NCBI GenBank assembly: GCA_016208015.1
Contig: JACQYW010000008.1
Location: forward strand, 62,001 to 126,000
DNA length: 64,000 nt
From: Nitrosomonadales bacterium
Lineage (GTDB): Bacteria; Pseudomonadota; Gammaproteobacteria; Burkholderiales; Gallionellaceae
Direction: 5' to 3'
Shown here: piece by piece, positions 27,354-35,240 of the stretch
How the letters are laid out: each line of letters starts with the position of its first letter
Position numbering within the stretch: the stretch's first letter is position 1
Translations under genes and position numbers: made by a program
The notes under the pieces: generated by a model
Database searches by the model: none
Told to the model about the DNA's origin: nothing
Seen by the model: only the letters and a program-made list of their open reading frames with translations

Positions 27354-27438
27354 TTTTTCGTGTTCTGTCGCTGCTTGGAAAGGCCGCGATTATACACGGC
27401 CTGAGCGCATCGAAGCAGCCCGAAAGCCCCTTCCGGGT

Positions 27439-28704
27439 TCAAAGAATGAGCAGGCCGAACAGCACACCGCAGGCGATGGCGCCGAAGCCGATGGCGACCT
27501 GCTTGGCCAGCACCCGCCCGCCAATGAAAAAGACCATGCCGAATTTGAAGGCGACATTGGAGAGGAAGGCGATGGTGATCGCGGTGACAGTCTGCTGTTC
27601 GTTCAGCTGACCGAGATTGAACAGGCGCAAGCTGGACAGGGTGATGGCATCCACATCGGTCAGGCCGGAGACCAGCGCGACCGCGTACAGGCCCTGGCTG
27701 CCCGCCAGATCGGCCATCCAGGCCGAGCCCAGTAGCACGATGACATACAGCAGGCCGAAGCCGATGGCGGAATGCAGTTCTGCCGGGTTGGAAGTCTCGG
27801 GCACAAAGAGTTCGGTCCCCTTGATGGTCTTGTGCCATGCATAGATAGCAGCGACCAGACCGGCGATCAATCCGCCGGCGAACACCGGCAGCAGGGTCGG
27901 TACGGCGCCATAAGCGACGACGGAACTCACCACCAGCAAACGCAAGAGCACCACCATGCTGGCGATCACGATCACCGCTGCAGCCAGATGGGTCATCGCC
28001 TGGTTGGCCTTGCCGTGCTTGGCATAGATCATGGTGGTGGCCGTGCTGGAGACCATGCCGCCGAGAAAGCCCAGCAGCGGCGCGCCATAACGGGTTCCCA
28101 CCACATGCAAGGCGGCATAACCGGCCAGACTGATGCCCGAGATCAGTACCACCATCATCCATGCCTGATAGGGGTTGAAGGCGTTATAGGGGCCGAAATC
28201 CTGATTGGGCAGGATGGGCAGCACGATGAAGCTGAGCACCGCGAATTGCAGCACGGCGACAAGATCGCGCCGCGTCAGGCGTTGTGTGAATCCGCGCAGT
28301 TCGGGCTTGAAATAGAGCAGGGCGGTGATACCGATCGCCAGCATGACGGCCAGTTTGGACAACCCGAACCAGATCATCACGCCCAGCCCGTAACTCAGCA
28401 GCAGAGCGACCACGGTGGTGGTGCCCGGATCGTTATCTTCGACCGGCGGCTCGTTGAGATAGGCGGCGATGATGGTGCCCGCAATGGCAAGTAACCCCGC
28501 GATCACCAGCCAGGGTGAGCCGAGCTTGTCGGAGAGCAGGGCCATCAGGGTACCGAGCACCGCGACCAGCGCAAAAGTGCGCAATCCGGCCTTGGCAGAA
28601 GGGTTGCGTTCGCGCTCCAGCCCGATCAGCAGGCCGATGGCGAAGCTGGTCAGGAATTGCGGTAGCGCCTCGATGCCGTTGCCTTGCAGGAAGCTGATCT
28701 CCAT
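27439..28704 (-). CDS. MgtC/SapB-DUF4010 family inner membrane protein
   Basis: Polytopic membrane protein of 421 residues with about 11-12 hydrophobic segments. The N-terminal part carries the MgtC/SapB signature (AIGLLIGLERER, LRTFALVAVLG) and the C-terminal part matches DUF4010 (FLGGMVSSTATTM, GLTDVDAITLS). The biochemical role of this fused family is not established; MgtC itself is linked to magnesium stress and ATP synthase control in Salmonella. It starts 13 bp after recJ and precedes prfB on the same strand, so it may share a transcript with these housekeeping genes, although a TATAAT-like box upstream of prfB (27394-27389, minus strand) suggests prfB also has its own promoter. Confidence 0.88.
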   Translation of the reverse strand: MEISFLQGNGIEALPQFLTSFAIGLLIGLERERNPSAKAGLRTFALVAVLGTLMALLSDKLGSPWLVIAGLLAIAGTIIAAYLNEPPVEDNDPGTTTVVALLLSYGLGVMIWFGLSKLAVMLAIGITALLYFKPELRGFTQRLTRRDLVAVLQFAVLSFIVLPILPNQDFGPYNAFNPYQAWMMVVLISGISLAGYAALHVVGTRYGAPLLGFLGGMVSSTATTMIYAKHGKANQAMTHLAAAVIVIASMVVLLRLLVVSSVVAYGAVPTLLPVFAGGLIAGLVAAIYAWHKTIKGTELFVPETSNPAELHSAIGFGLLYVIVLLGSAWMADLAGSQGLYAVALVSGLTDVDAITLSSLRLFNLGQLNEQQTVTAITIAFLSNVAFKFGMVFFIGGRVLAKQVAIGFGAIACGVLFGLLIL

Positions 28705-28716
28705 TGCCCTTCCTCC

Positions 28717-30399
28717 TTACCAATGACGCACGATAAGCTGCAACGTCTCGTTTCCATTGTATTCATTGACGCTCAGACTGTACACCGCGCGCACCGTTTC
28801 CGGCGCCGGGTCGGCATGGAAAAAGCGGATGGCATCGTAACTGCCGGCGGGAGATGAGAGCTTCAGTTTCAGGTGTTTCTCGCCGACTATACGCTGGGAT
28901 TGCACGCGGAACTCGCCCTCGAACATCGGTTCGGGAAAGCCTTGCCCCCATACCTGACGTTGCAGATCGCGCGCGATACTTAATGTAAATTCTTGCGCAT
29001 CGAGCGAGCCGTCCGTAGAAATGGTCTTAACTAAGGCTTCCGCATCGAGCAATTCCCGCGCAATGGATTCAAACGCTTGGCGGAAGTCATTGAGATGTTC
29101 CTCGCGGATGCTCAGGCCCGCCGCCATCGCATGGCCGCCGAATTTCAGGATCAGATGCGGCTGCCGTTTCGACACCAGATCGAGCGCATCGCGCAGGTGC
29201 AGCCCGGCGATGCTGCGGCCGGAGCCCTTCAGCTCGCCTGTCTGCGAACGCGCGAAGGCGATCACCGGACGGTGGAATTTGTCCTTGAGGCGCGAGGCGA
29301 GTATGCCGATCACGCCCTGATGCCAATCCTCGTTGAAAAGCGAAAGCGAAAAACTGTCCTCCGGGTCGAAAGCGTGCAGCGTCGCCAGCGCGCTGTCCTG
29401 CATGTCGGCCTCGATGCTGCGCCGCTCATGGTTGAGCGAATCCAGCTTGGCAGCGATCTCGCCGGCTTCGGCAGCATCGTCGGTCAGCAGGCAGCGGATC
29501 CCCAGGCCCATGTCTTCCAGCCGTCCGGCGGCGTTCAGGCGCGGACCGACGATGAAGCCGAGTTCATAGGAAGAAGCCTGTGCAGCCTGCCTGCGTGCGA
29601 TGCGCAGCAGGGCTTGGATTCCCGCACAGCTTCGTCCGGCGCGGATGCGCTGCAAGCCTTGTTGCACGAGGATGCGGTTGTTGTCGTCCAGCCTGACCAC
29701 ATCCGCCACGGTGCCGAGGGCGACGAGGTCGAGCAGGCTGCCAAGGTTGGGTTCGGGTTTATCCGCGTATGCACCGCGCTCACGCATCTCTGCGCGCAAG
29801 GCCATCAATACATAGAACATCACGCCGACACCCGCCAGGTTCTTGCTGGGAAAGGTGCAGCCGGGTTGATTGGGATTCACGATGCACTCTGCTTCCGGCA
29901 GCGTATCGCCGGGCAGGTGATGGTCGGTCACCAGCACCTGCATACCCAGTCGATGGGCTTCGGCTACCCCATCCACGCTGGCGATACCGTTGTCCACGGT
30001 GAGCAGGATGTCTGGCGCAGACTCCTTGGCAAGGCGAACTATTTCCGGTGTCAAACCGTAGCCGTATTCGAAACGGTTCGGAACGATGAAATCCACCTTG
30101 GCGCCGAGCGCCGAGAGTCCACGCATGGCGACGGCACAGGCGGTCGCACCATCGGCGTCATAGTCGGCCACGATCAATATCTTCTTGTTTTCCGCAATGG
30201 CGTCGGCCAGCAGGCCGGCCATCTGACCTGCGCTCTTCAACTGGGCAAAGGGCAGCAGGCGCTTGATGTCGGTATCCAGTTGGACGGCCTCGGCGATTCC
30301 GCGCGCTGCATAGATACGCGCCAGCAAAGGCGGGATGCCGGATCCGGCCAGTTTTTCGGCAGTCTCGGCGGGGAAAGGACGGCGGGTGATCTTGCTCAT
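28717..30399 (-). CDS. recJ: Single-stranded-DNA-specific exonuclease RecJ
   Basis: 5'-3' single-strand DNA exonuclease of 560 residues acting in recombination and mismatch repair. The DHH phosphoesterase motifs are visible: ILIVADYDADGATACAVAM, VTVDNG-type LLTVDNGIAS, VTDHHLPGDTLPEAECIVNP, and in the DHHA1 domain KFGGHAMAAGLSI. A C-terminal OB-fold domain follows. ATG 30399 (MSKITRRP) was chosen because homologues begin near there; the longer frame would reach into the divergent lysC promoter. It is divergent from lysC. Confidence 0.95.
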   Translation of the reverse strand: MSKITRRPFPAETAEKLAGSGIPPLLARIYAARGIAEAVQLDTDIKRLLPFAQLKSAGQMAGLLADAIAENKKILIVADYDADGATACAVAMRGLSALGAKVDFIVPNRFEYGYGLTPEIVRLAKESAPDILLTVDNGIASVDGVAEAHRLGMQVLVTDHHLPGDTLPEAECIVNPNQPGCTFPSKNLAGVGVMFYVLMALRAEMRERGAYADKPEPNLGSLLDLVALGTVADVVRLDDNNRILVQQGLQRIRAGRSCAGIQALLRIARRQAAQASSYELGFIVGPRLNAAGRLEDMGLGIRCLLTDDAAEAGEIAAKLDSLNHERRSIEADMQDSALATLHAFDPEDSFSLSLFNEDWHQGVIGILASRLKDKFHRPVIAFARSQTGELKGSGRSIAGLHLRDALDLVSKRQPHLILKFGGHAMAAGLSIREEHLNDFRQAFESIARELLDAEALVKTISTDGSLDAQEFTLSIARDLQRQVWGQGFPEPMFEGEFRVQSQRIVGEKHLKLKLSSPAGSYDAIRFFHADPAPETVRAVYSLSVNEYNGNETLQLIVRHW

Positions 30400-30488
30400 A
30401 AGTGGTCGAAGTGTAGCAGAGGGGGAATCGTCTTTTGGCGGCAGTTCGGTTAGAATGCCGCCCTCACAAAAAACGGCACAGGCATATC

Positions 30489-31721
30489 GTGGCATTGATT
30501 GTTCAGAAATACGGCGGCACCTCAATGGGCAGTCCGGAGCGCATCAGGAACGTTGCGCAGCGCGTAGCAAAATACACAGCTCAGGGGCATCAGGTCGTCG
30601 TGGTCGTTTCCGCGATGAGCGGCGAAACCAACCGCCTGATCCATCTCGCCCACGAGATCCAGAAACATCCCGATCCGCGTGAACTGGACGTGATCATCTC
30701 CACCGGCGAGCAGGTGACCATCGGCCTGCTGTCCATGGCGCTGAAGGACATCGGCCTGGATGCCAAGAGCTACACCGGCGCGCAGGTCAAGATCCTGACC
30801 GACAGCTCCTTCACCAAGGCGCGCATCCTCAGCATCGACGAGCAGAACATCCGCGCCGACCTGTCCGCAGGCAAGGTGGTCGTGGTGGCAGGCTTCCAGG
30901 GCATGGATGAGGCGGGCAACATCACCACGCTGGGACGCGGCGGTTCGGATACGACAGGGGTGGCGATCGCCGCCGCACTGCGTGCCGACGAGTGCCAGAT
31001 CTACACCGACGTCGACGGCGTCTACACCACCGACCCGCGCATGGTGCCCGAAGCGCGCCGCCTCAAGAGCATCACTTTCGAAGAGATGCTGGAGATGGCG
31101 AGCCTGGGCTCCAAGGTGCTGCAGATCCGCTCGGTCGAGTTCGCCGGCAAATACAAAGTCAAACTGCGTGTGCTCTCCAGCTTCACCGACGAGGGCGAGG
31201 GTACGCTGATCACTTTCGAGGAAGGCAATAAAATGGAACAGGCAATCATCTCCGGCATCGCGTTCAACCGCGACGAAGCAAAGATCACCGTGCGCGGCGT
31301 GCCCGACAAACCCGGCATCGCTTATCAGATCCTGGGCCCGGTCAGCGACGCCAACATCGACGTGGACATGATCATCCAGAACGTCGGCGTGGACGGCTCC
31401 ACCGACTTCTCCTTCACCGTGCATCGTAACGAGTTCAACAAGGCGATGGACATCCTGAAGGACAAGGTGCAACCGCACATCGGCGCGCGCGACGTCATCG
31501 GCGACAACAAGACCGCCAAGGTCTCGGTGGTCGGCGTCGGCATGCGTTCGCACGTGGGCATCGCCAGTAAGATGTTCCGCACATTGGCGGAAGAGGGCAT
31601 CAACATCCAGATGATCTCCACCTCCGAGATCAAGATCTCCGTGGTCATCGACGAGAAATATCTGGAGCTGGCCGTGCGCGTATTGCACAAAGCCTTCGGT
31701 CTGGACCAGGAAGACGCATAA
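30489..31721 (+). CDS. lysC: Aspartate kinase
   Basis: Aspartokinase of 410 residues catalysing the first step of lysine, threonine and methionine synthesis. The kinase domain contains VQKYGGTSMG, VVVVSAMSGETNRL, TLGRGGSDTTGVAIAAAL and YTDVDGVYTTDPR. Two C-terminal ACT domains (about 265-410) allow feedback control by lysine and/or threonine. The start is GTG 30489, matching the conserved N terminus MALIVQKYGG. A TAGAAT box lies about 35 bp upstream. Length and architecture are typical of betaproteobacterial monofunctional aspartokinases. Confidence 0.96.
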   Translation: MALIVQKYGGTSMGSPERIRNVAQRVAKYTAQGHQVVVVVSAMSGETNRLIHLAHEIQKHPDPRELDVIISTGEQVTIGLLSMALKDIGLDAKSYTGAQVKILTDSSFTKARILSIDEQNIRADLSAGKVVVVAGFQGMDEAGNITTLGRGGSDTTGVAIAAALRADECQIYTDVDGVYTTDPRMVPEARRLKSITFEEMLEMASLGSKVLQIRSVEFAGKYKVKLRVLSSFTDEGEGTLITFEEGNKMEQAIISGIAFNRDEAKITVRGVPDKPGIAYQILGPVSDANIDVDMIIQNVGVDGSTDFSFTVHRNEFNKAMDILKDKVQPHIGARDVIGDNKTAKVSVVGVGMRSHVGIASKMFRTLAEEGINIQMISTSEIKISVVIDEKYLELAVRVLHKAFGLDQEDA

Positions 31722-31766
31722 ATCGTTTGACCGTATAGCCTCTAATCAGTATCATTCGCGGCCTTC

Positions 31767-31860
31767 GGAGAGGTGGCCGAGTGGTCGAAGGCACGTCCCT
31801 GCTAAGGACGCATACGAGCTTAAACTTGTATCGAGGGTTCGAATCCCTCCCTCTCCGCCA
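31767..31860 (+). tRNA. tRNA-Ser (anticodon GCT)
   Basis: 94 nt including CCA and a long variable arm as expected for tRNA-Ser. Acceptor GGAGAGG pairs with CCTCTCC, and the anticodon arm is CGTCC-CTGCTAA-GGACG. Confidence 0.97.
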
Positions 31861-31901
31861 CGAAGTAACAAAGTAGCACAGCAGTAAAAAGCAACAAACA
31901 T

Positions 31902-31978
31902 GCGCCGGTAGCTCAGCTGGATAGAGTACTTGGCTACGAACCAAGGGGTCAGGAGTTCGAATCTCTTCCGGCGCACCA
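31902..31978 (+). tRNA. tRNA-Arg (anticodon ACG)
   Basis: 77 nt including CCA. Acceptor GCGCCGG pairs with CCGGCGC, and the anticodon arm is CTTGG-CTACGAA-CCAAG. Confidence 0.97.
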
Positions 31979-31984
31979 ATTTAT

Positions 31985-32011
31985 AAGGCCTGCAGTGATG
32001 CAGGCCTTTTT
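31985..32011 (+). terminator. Terminator of the tRNA-Ser/tRNA-Arg transcript
   Basis: AAGGCCTGCA and TGCAGGCCTT form a perfect 10-bp stem with a 4-nt loop, followed by TTT. Confidence 0.92.
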
Positions 32012-32094
32012 CATTGCACGACCTTATTCACCGCCTAATCAGAGGCCTTCAGGCCTCACTTTGGCGGCGACTCGTCTCTGGTGATCTTGCAAAT

Positions 32095-33372
32095 TCACGC
32101 CGGACACACGGCCAGCTCGGCCCACTCGGTTGTATAACGTTTCGTCCGGTGATCCCGTCGCATCGCCCAGGATGTATCGCAGCCTTCGCCCAGAAGCCTG
32201 ACCGTTCCGCTGCCCATGCTGCGGTTGATCCGATCCAGCGTGCGCATCAGCGCGTGCGATTTCTGCTGCGCCTCTACATCGTCGAACAGGGTCTGCGGTC
32301 TGGCAGAGGCGGGGATGATCCCGGTCAGCATCACGCCCGCCTTCTGATAGGCATAACCCGCGCGGTAGATCCGGCGCAGACCGTGCAATGCCGCATGGCA
32401 CAACAGGCGCGTATCGTCGGTCGGTTCGGGCAAAGGCATCAGCACCGCCTGCTGGTATTGCGCGTCGCGTTCCTTGTGCGGGTTGGTGCGGATATAGACC
32501 TGGATGCCGCCGGTCAATGAATGCTGCTGGCGCAACTTCTCCGCCGCGCGCGTGGCATAGGCGACCACCGCCTGTTCCAGATCGGACAGCAAGGAAGTCA
32601 GCGTGCCGAACGAGCGCGAGCAGATGATCTGCTGCTTGTCCGGCACCACATCATCCAGTTCCAGGCAGGCCACGCCGTTCAGTTCTTCCACGATACGTTC
32701 CTGCACCACGCTGAACTCGTCGCGCAGGCGTTTGGCCGGAGTACGTTTCAGGTCGAGTACGGAACGGATACCCATCTCGTTCAGCCTGTCCGTGCTGCGT
32801 CTGCCGACCCCCCATACCTCGCGTACATTGATGGCGGCGAACAGGTCGTCCAATTCCTTTTCCGTCAGCGCGTTGAAATCGCATACCCCGCCGAGGTGCG
32901 GGTTTTTCTTGGCGACATGGTTGGCGAGCTTGGCCAGCGTTTTGCTCGGCGCAACGCCCACGCACACCGGGATGCCGATACAGCGGCGGAGGGTCTCGCG
33001 TATGCGTTGCGCATATTGCGTGTGATCGGCGGGAATGCCGGTCAGGTCGAGGAACGACTCGTCGATGGAATACACCTCCTGCTCCGGGCTGAACTGTGCC
33101 AGCAGCGACATCACCCGGTTTGATAAATCGGCATACAGCTCGTAATTGGACGAGAAAGCAACGATGCCGTGGCGTCTAGCCATGTCCTTCATCTGATACC
33201 AGGGCACGGCCATCTTCATCCCCAGGTCTTTCACTTCCTGCGAACGCGACACCACGCAACCGTCGTTATTGGAAAGCACCACCACCGGCTTGCCTTCCAG
33301 ATCTGGCCGGAACAACCGCTCGCAGGAAACGAAGAAGTTGTTGCAGTCCACCAGCGCGATGGCACGTTTCAT
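32095..33372 (-). CDS. umuC: DNA polymerase V catalytic subunit UmuC
   Basis: Y-family error-prone polymerase of 425 residues, active in translesion synthesis with two UmuD' subunits and RecA. Visible are IALVDCNNFFVSCERLF, the catalytic acidic motif YSIDESFLDLTG, the GVAPSKTLAKLANHVAK fingers region, and the C-terminal UmuC-specific region (DDVEAQQKSHALMRTLDRIN, cited in part). ATG 33372 was chosen (MKRAIALVD); ATG 33387 five codons upstream is an alternative. An inverted repeat of about 88 bp separates it from umuD, which is unusual for this normally tight operon. Confidence 0.95.
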   Translation of the reverse strand: MKRAIALVDCNNFFVSCERLFRPDLEGKPVVVLSNNDGCVVSRSQEVKDLGMKMAVPWYQMKDMARRHGIVAFSSNYELYADLSNRVMSLLAQFSPEQEVYSIDESFLDLTGIPADHTQYAQRIRETLRRCIGIPVCVGVAPSKTLAKLANHVAKKNPHLGGVCDFNALTEKELDDLFAAINVREVWGVGRRSTDRLNEMGIRSVLDLKRTPAKRLRDEFSVVQERIVEELNGVACLELDDVVPDKQQIICSRSFGTLTSLLSDLEQAVVAYATRAAEKLRQQHSLTGGIQVYIRTNPHKERDAQYQQAVLMPLPEPTDDTRLLCHAALHGLRRIYRAGYAYQKAGVMLTGIIPASARPQTLFDDVEAQQKSHALMRTLDRINRSMGSGTVRLLGEGCDTSWAMRRDHRTKRYTTEWAELAVCPA

Positions 33373-33397
33373 CTTTTCACTCAGCATGATTCAACTG

Positions 33398-33485
33398 CGT
33401 CATTCCCGCCTGATAGAACTACTAGCCATTCGACTAAGCTGGCAAACCACGCCAGCCAGGTCGCTGGTTATGCGCGGGAATGACG
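33398..33485. repeat. Inverted repeat inside the umuDC operon
   Basis: Arms CGTCATTCCCGC (33398-33409) and GCGGGAATGACG (33474-33485) are exact reverse complements flanking about 64 bp. They are related to the longer element at 3784-3907. A hairpin of this size in the umuDC mRNA could reduce umuC expression relative to umuD. Confidence 0.8.
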
Positions 33486-33502
33486 GCTTGACGGAGGGCG
33501 GT

Positions 33503-33982
33503 TCACACCCTGTGCACGTTCCATTGCACCACGCCCCAGATGGAGAAATCCTGCTCCGGTTTGATGAACACCTCCGGATAATCGGGGTGTGCGGCGCGCA
33601 GTACCTTGCCTTGCGGCGTATACAGCAACTGTTTGACCGTGAACTCGCCATCCAGCACCGCCACCACTACGCTGCCGTGGGCTGCGGGAACAGAACGATC
33701 CACCACCAGCAGATCGCCGTCGTATATGCCCAAGTCGCGCATCGAATGTCCGGCCACGCGCATGAAGAAGGTCGATTCCTTGTGCTGGATCAGGTGTTCA
33801 TCCAGGCTCAGCCGCCGTTCGACATAGTCGTCGGCGGGCGAGGGGAAGCCCGCGGGCACGGCCTTGCGCAACAAGGCACGCTGCCGCTCGAACATCGATT
33901 TATTCGGATGGGTCAGCGACAGCAACGCAGAGTGAGCGGCGCGGCGCGCAGGGTTGGCAAGGTGAGGGTTGAGACTGGTCAT
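33503..33982 (-). CDS. umuD: UmuD-like self-cleaving polymerase V subunit
   Basis: LexA/UmuD-type S24 peptidase of 159 residues. RecA-filament-stimulated cleavage is expected at the Ala44-Gly45 bond (AVPAGFPSPADDY) to make active UmuD'. The catalytic Ser80 (VAGHSMRDLGI) and Lys117 (DGEFTVKQL) are present. It has about 20 more N-terminal residues than E. coli UmuD. The start ATG 33982 follows closely two AGAAC-N4-GTTCT boxes at 33996-34033, consistent with SOS-type repression. umuC follows 130 bp downstream. Confidence 0.93.
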   Translation of the reverse strand: MTSLNPHLANPARRAAHSALLSLTHPNKSMFERQRALLRKAVPAGFPSPADDYVERRLSLDEHLIQHKESTFFMRVAGHSMRDLGIYDGDLLVVDRSVPAAHGSVVVAVLDGEFTVKQLLYTPQGKVLRAAHPDYPEVFIKPEQDFSIWGVVQWNVHRV

Positions 33983-33995
33983 GGCGATATCCAAC

Positions 33996-34033
33996 AGAAC
34001 GAACGTTCTTGGATAGTAGAGAACGTTCGTTCT
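33996..34033. promoter_or_regulatory. Two GAAC-N4-GTTC operator boxes upstream of umuD
   Basis: AGAACGAACGTTCT (33996-34009) and AGAACGTTCGTTCT (34020-34033) are exact reverse complements with centres 24 bp apart. Each fits AGAAC-N4-GTTCT, close to the LexA (DinR) box form known in Bacillus, not the CTG-N10-CAG form of E. coli. They lie 14 to 51 bp upstream of the umuD start. Confidence 0.8.
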
Positions 34034-34085
34034 CATGTCAACCGGTAGGATGAGATTTCAGCCTTGTCAGCAGATATGGTGAAGA

Positions 34086-34135
34086 TCTATATCTTTTGGC
34101 ATATGGTTAGAAGGGGAATTTGTTGCTAGGCTTCG
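34086..34135 (+). promoter_or_regulatory. Shared promoter motif, copy A
   Basis: Upstream box TCTATATC-TTTTGGCATATGG (34086-34106), then exactly 12 nt, then TTTGTTGCTAGGCTTCG (34119-34135). TAGGCT could be an extended -10 hexamer (TGCTAGGCT). It lies upstream of the lipoprotein gene at 34203. Copies B, C and D keep the same spacing. Confidence 0.75.
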
Positions 34136-34202
34136 TGCGTCGTATCACTGTCACCTGTATGACTTGGTTTTTTCATTCATATCAATACAAAAGGAGAATG
34201 TT

Positions 34203-34637
34203 GTGAATAAATTCATTAAGTTGGCCGCGATTCTTGGTCTTGTCACTTTGATGACTACCGGCTGCACCAACCGTGCGACAGGCAGCGTCAGTCCCTCGAC
34301 CAACCTTTCCGCGCTGAAGACCATGTACGTCAAAAAGATCCCCGCCGACAACCGCGAGGTCAATGTGCTGATCACCGAGAAACTGCGCAGCAAGGGCATC
34401 GCCGTCACCACCGGGGTTGAGGCAGCGCCAGGCAACATCGATGCGGTCGTCACCTATGTCGACAAATGGATGTGGGACATCACCATGTACATGCTCGAAC
34501 TGACCATCGAGATCCGCGACCCGAAGACCGATGCGCAACTCGCCACAGGCAATTCGCTGCACACCTCGCTGACGCGCAAGTCGTCGAAAGAGATGGTCGA
34601 TGAAGTCGTCGAGAACATCTACAAGGGCAAGAAATAA
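34203..34637 (+). CDS. Small lipoprotein of unknown function
   Basis: Lipoprotein of 144 residues. The signal peptide NKFIKLAAILGLVTLMTTGC ends in a lipobox (MTTGC), so the mature protein is expected to be anchored in the inner or outer membrane at Cys21. The remainder is a mixed alpha/beta domain containing VDKWMWDITMYMLELTIEIRDP (cited in part: VDKWMWDITMYML), reminiscent of DUF4410/DUF4136-like envelope lipoproteins, but no firm family is recognised. The start is GTG 34203 after AAGGAGAATGTT. It is controlled by copy A of the shared promoter motif and followed by a strong terminator, so it is a single-gene transcript. Confidence 0.8.
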   Translation: MNKFIKLAAILGLVTLMTTGCTNRATGSVSPSTNLSALKTMYVKKIPADNREVNVLITEKLRSKGIAVTTGVEAAPGNIDAVVTYVDKWMWDITMYMLELTIEIRDPKTDAQLATGNSLHTSLTRKSSKEMVDEVVENIYKGKK

Positions 34638-34667
34638 ACGGCTGGCTTAATCGCAGCACGGTAAAGA

Positions 34668-34697
34668 CGGGCACTTAACCAAGTGCCCGTTTTCTTT
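34668..34697 (+). terminator. Terminator after the 34.2-kb lipoprotein gene
   Basis: CGGGCACTT and AAGTGCCCG form a perfect 9-bp stem with loop AACC, followed by TTTTCTTT. Confidence 0.93.
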
Positions 34698-34716
34698 CAG
34701 GGTGACAAAGCGGCGG

Positions 34717-34765
34717 TCTATGTCTTTTGGCATATGGCCTGAAACGCGCTTTGCTGCTAGATTGT
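34717..34765 (+). promoter_or_regulatory. Shared promoter motif, copy B
   Basis: TCTATGTC-TTTTGGCATATGG (34717-34737), 12 nt, then TTTGCTGCTAGATTG (34750-34764). It lies about 50 bp before the nfeD-like gene. Confidence 0.75.
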
Positions 34766-34811
34766 GTGTCGTAGCATCGTGGCGCGCGCAACGACAAACA
34801 GAAAGGAAGTC

Positions 34812-35231
34812 ATGGAAATCTACATCTACTGGTTCTTGCTGGCGATCATCCTGGTCGGTCTGGAGATGGTCACCGGCACCTTCTACCTGCTGGTGGTCGC
34901 CATCGCGATGGCCGTGGGCGGTGTGGCGGCGTTGCTGGGGGCGGGCATGGTATGGCAACTGGTGCTCGGCGCAGCGACAGGTATCGCGGGCACGATCATT
35001 CTGCGGCGCTGGAAAAGCACACAGGTCAGTGAAACATCCAATGCCAGCCTCGACATCGGTCATCCGGTGAAAGTGCTCAAGTGGAATGACAACGGCACCG
35101 CCCGCGTCAACTACCGCGGCGCGGAATGGGATGCCGAGCTGGAATCTGCCGACACCCCGCATGAAGGAACACTCTACATCGCCGAAGTGCGCGGCTCTGG
35201 TCTGGTGCTGACGCATCGCAAACAACAATAA
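34812..35231 (+). CDS. NfeD-like membrane protein
   Basis: Membrane protein of 139 residues with two or three hydrophobic segments in the N-terminal half (about 5-25, 28-48, 50-66) and a soluble C-terminal OB-fold-like domain with GHPVKVLKWNDNGTARVNYRGAEWDAE (cited in part: WNDNGTARVNYRGAEW). This is the short NfeD form that partners SPFH/stomatin proteins. The ATG at 34812 follows AAAGGAAGTC. The stomatin gene begins 9 bp after its stop, so the pair is an operon, driven by copy B of the shared motif. It is thought to act in membrane quality control or microdomain organisation. Confidence 0.9.
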   Translation: MEIYIYWFLLAIILVGLEMVTGTFYLLVVAIAMAVGGVAALLGAGMVWQLVLGAATGIAGTIILRRWKSTQVSETSNASLDIGHPVKVLKWNDNGTARVNYRGAEWDAELESADTPHEGTLYIAEVRGSGLVLTHRKQQ

Positions 35232-35240
35232 GGAGACAAC

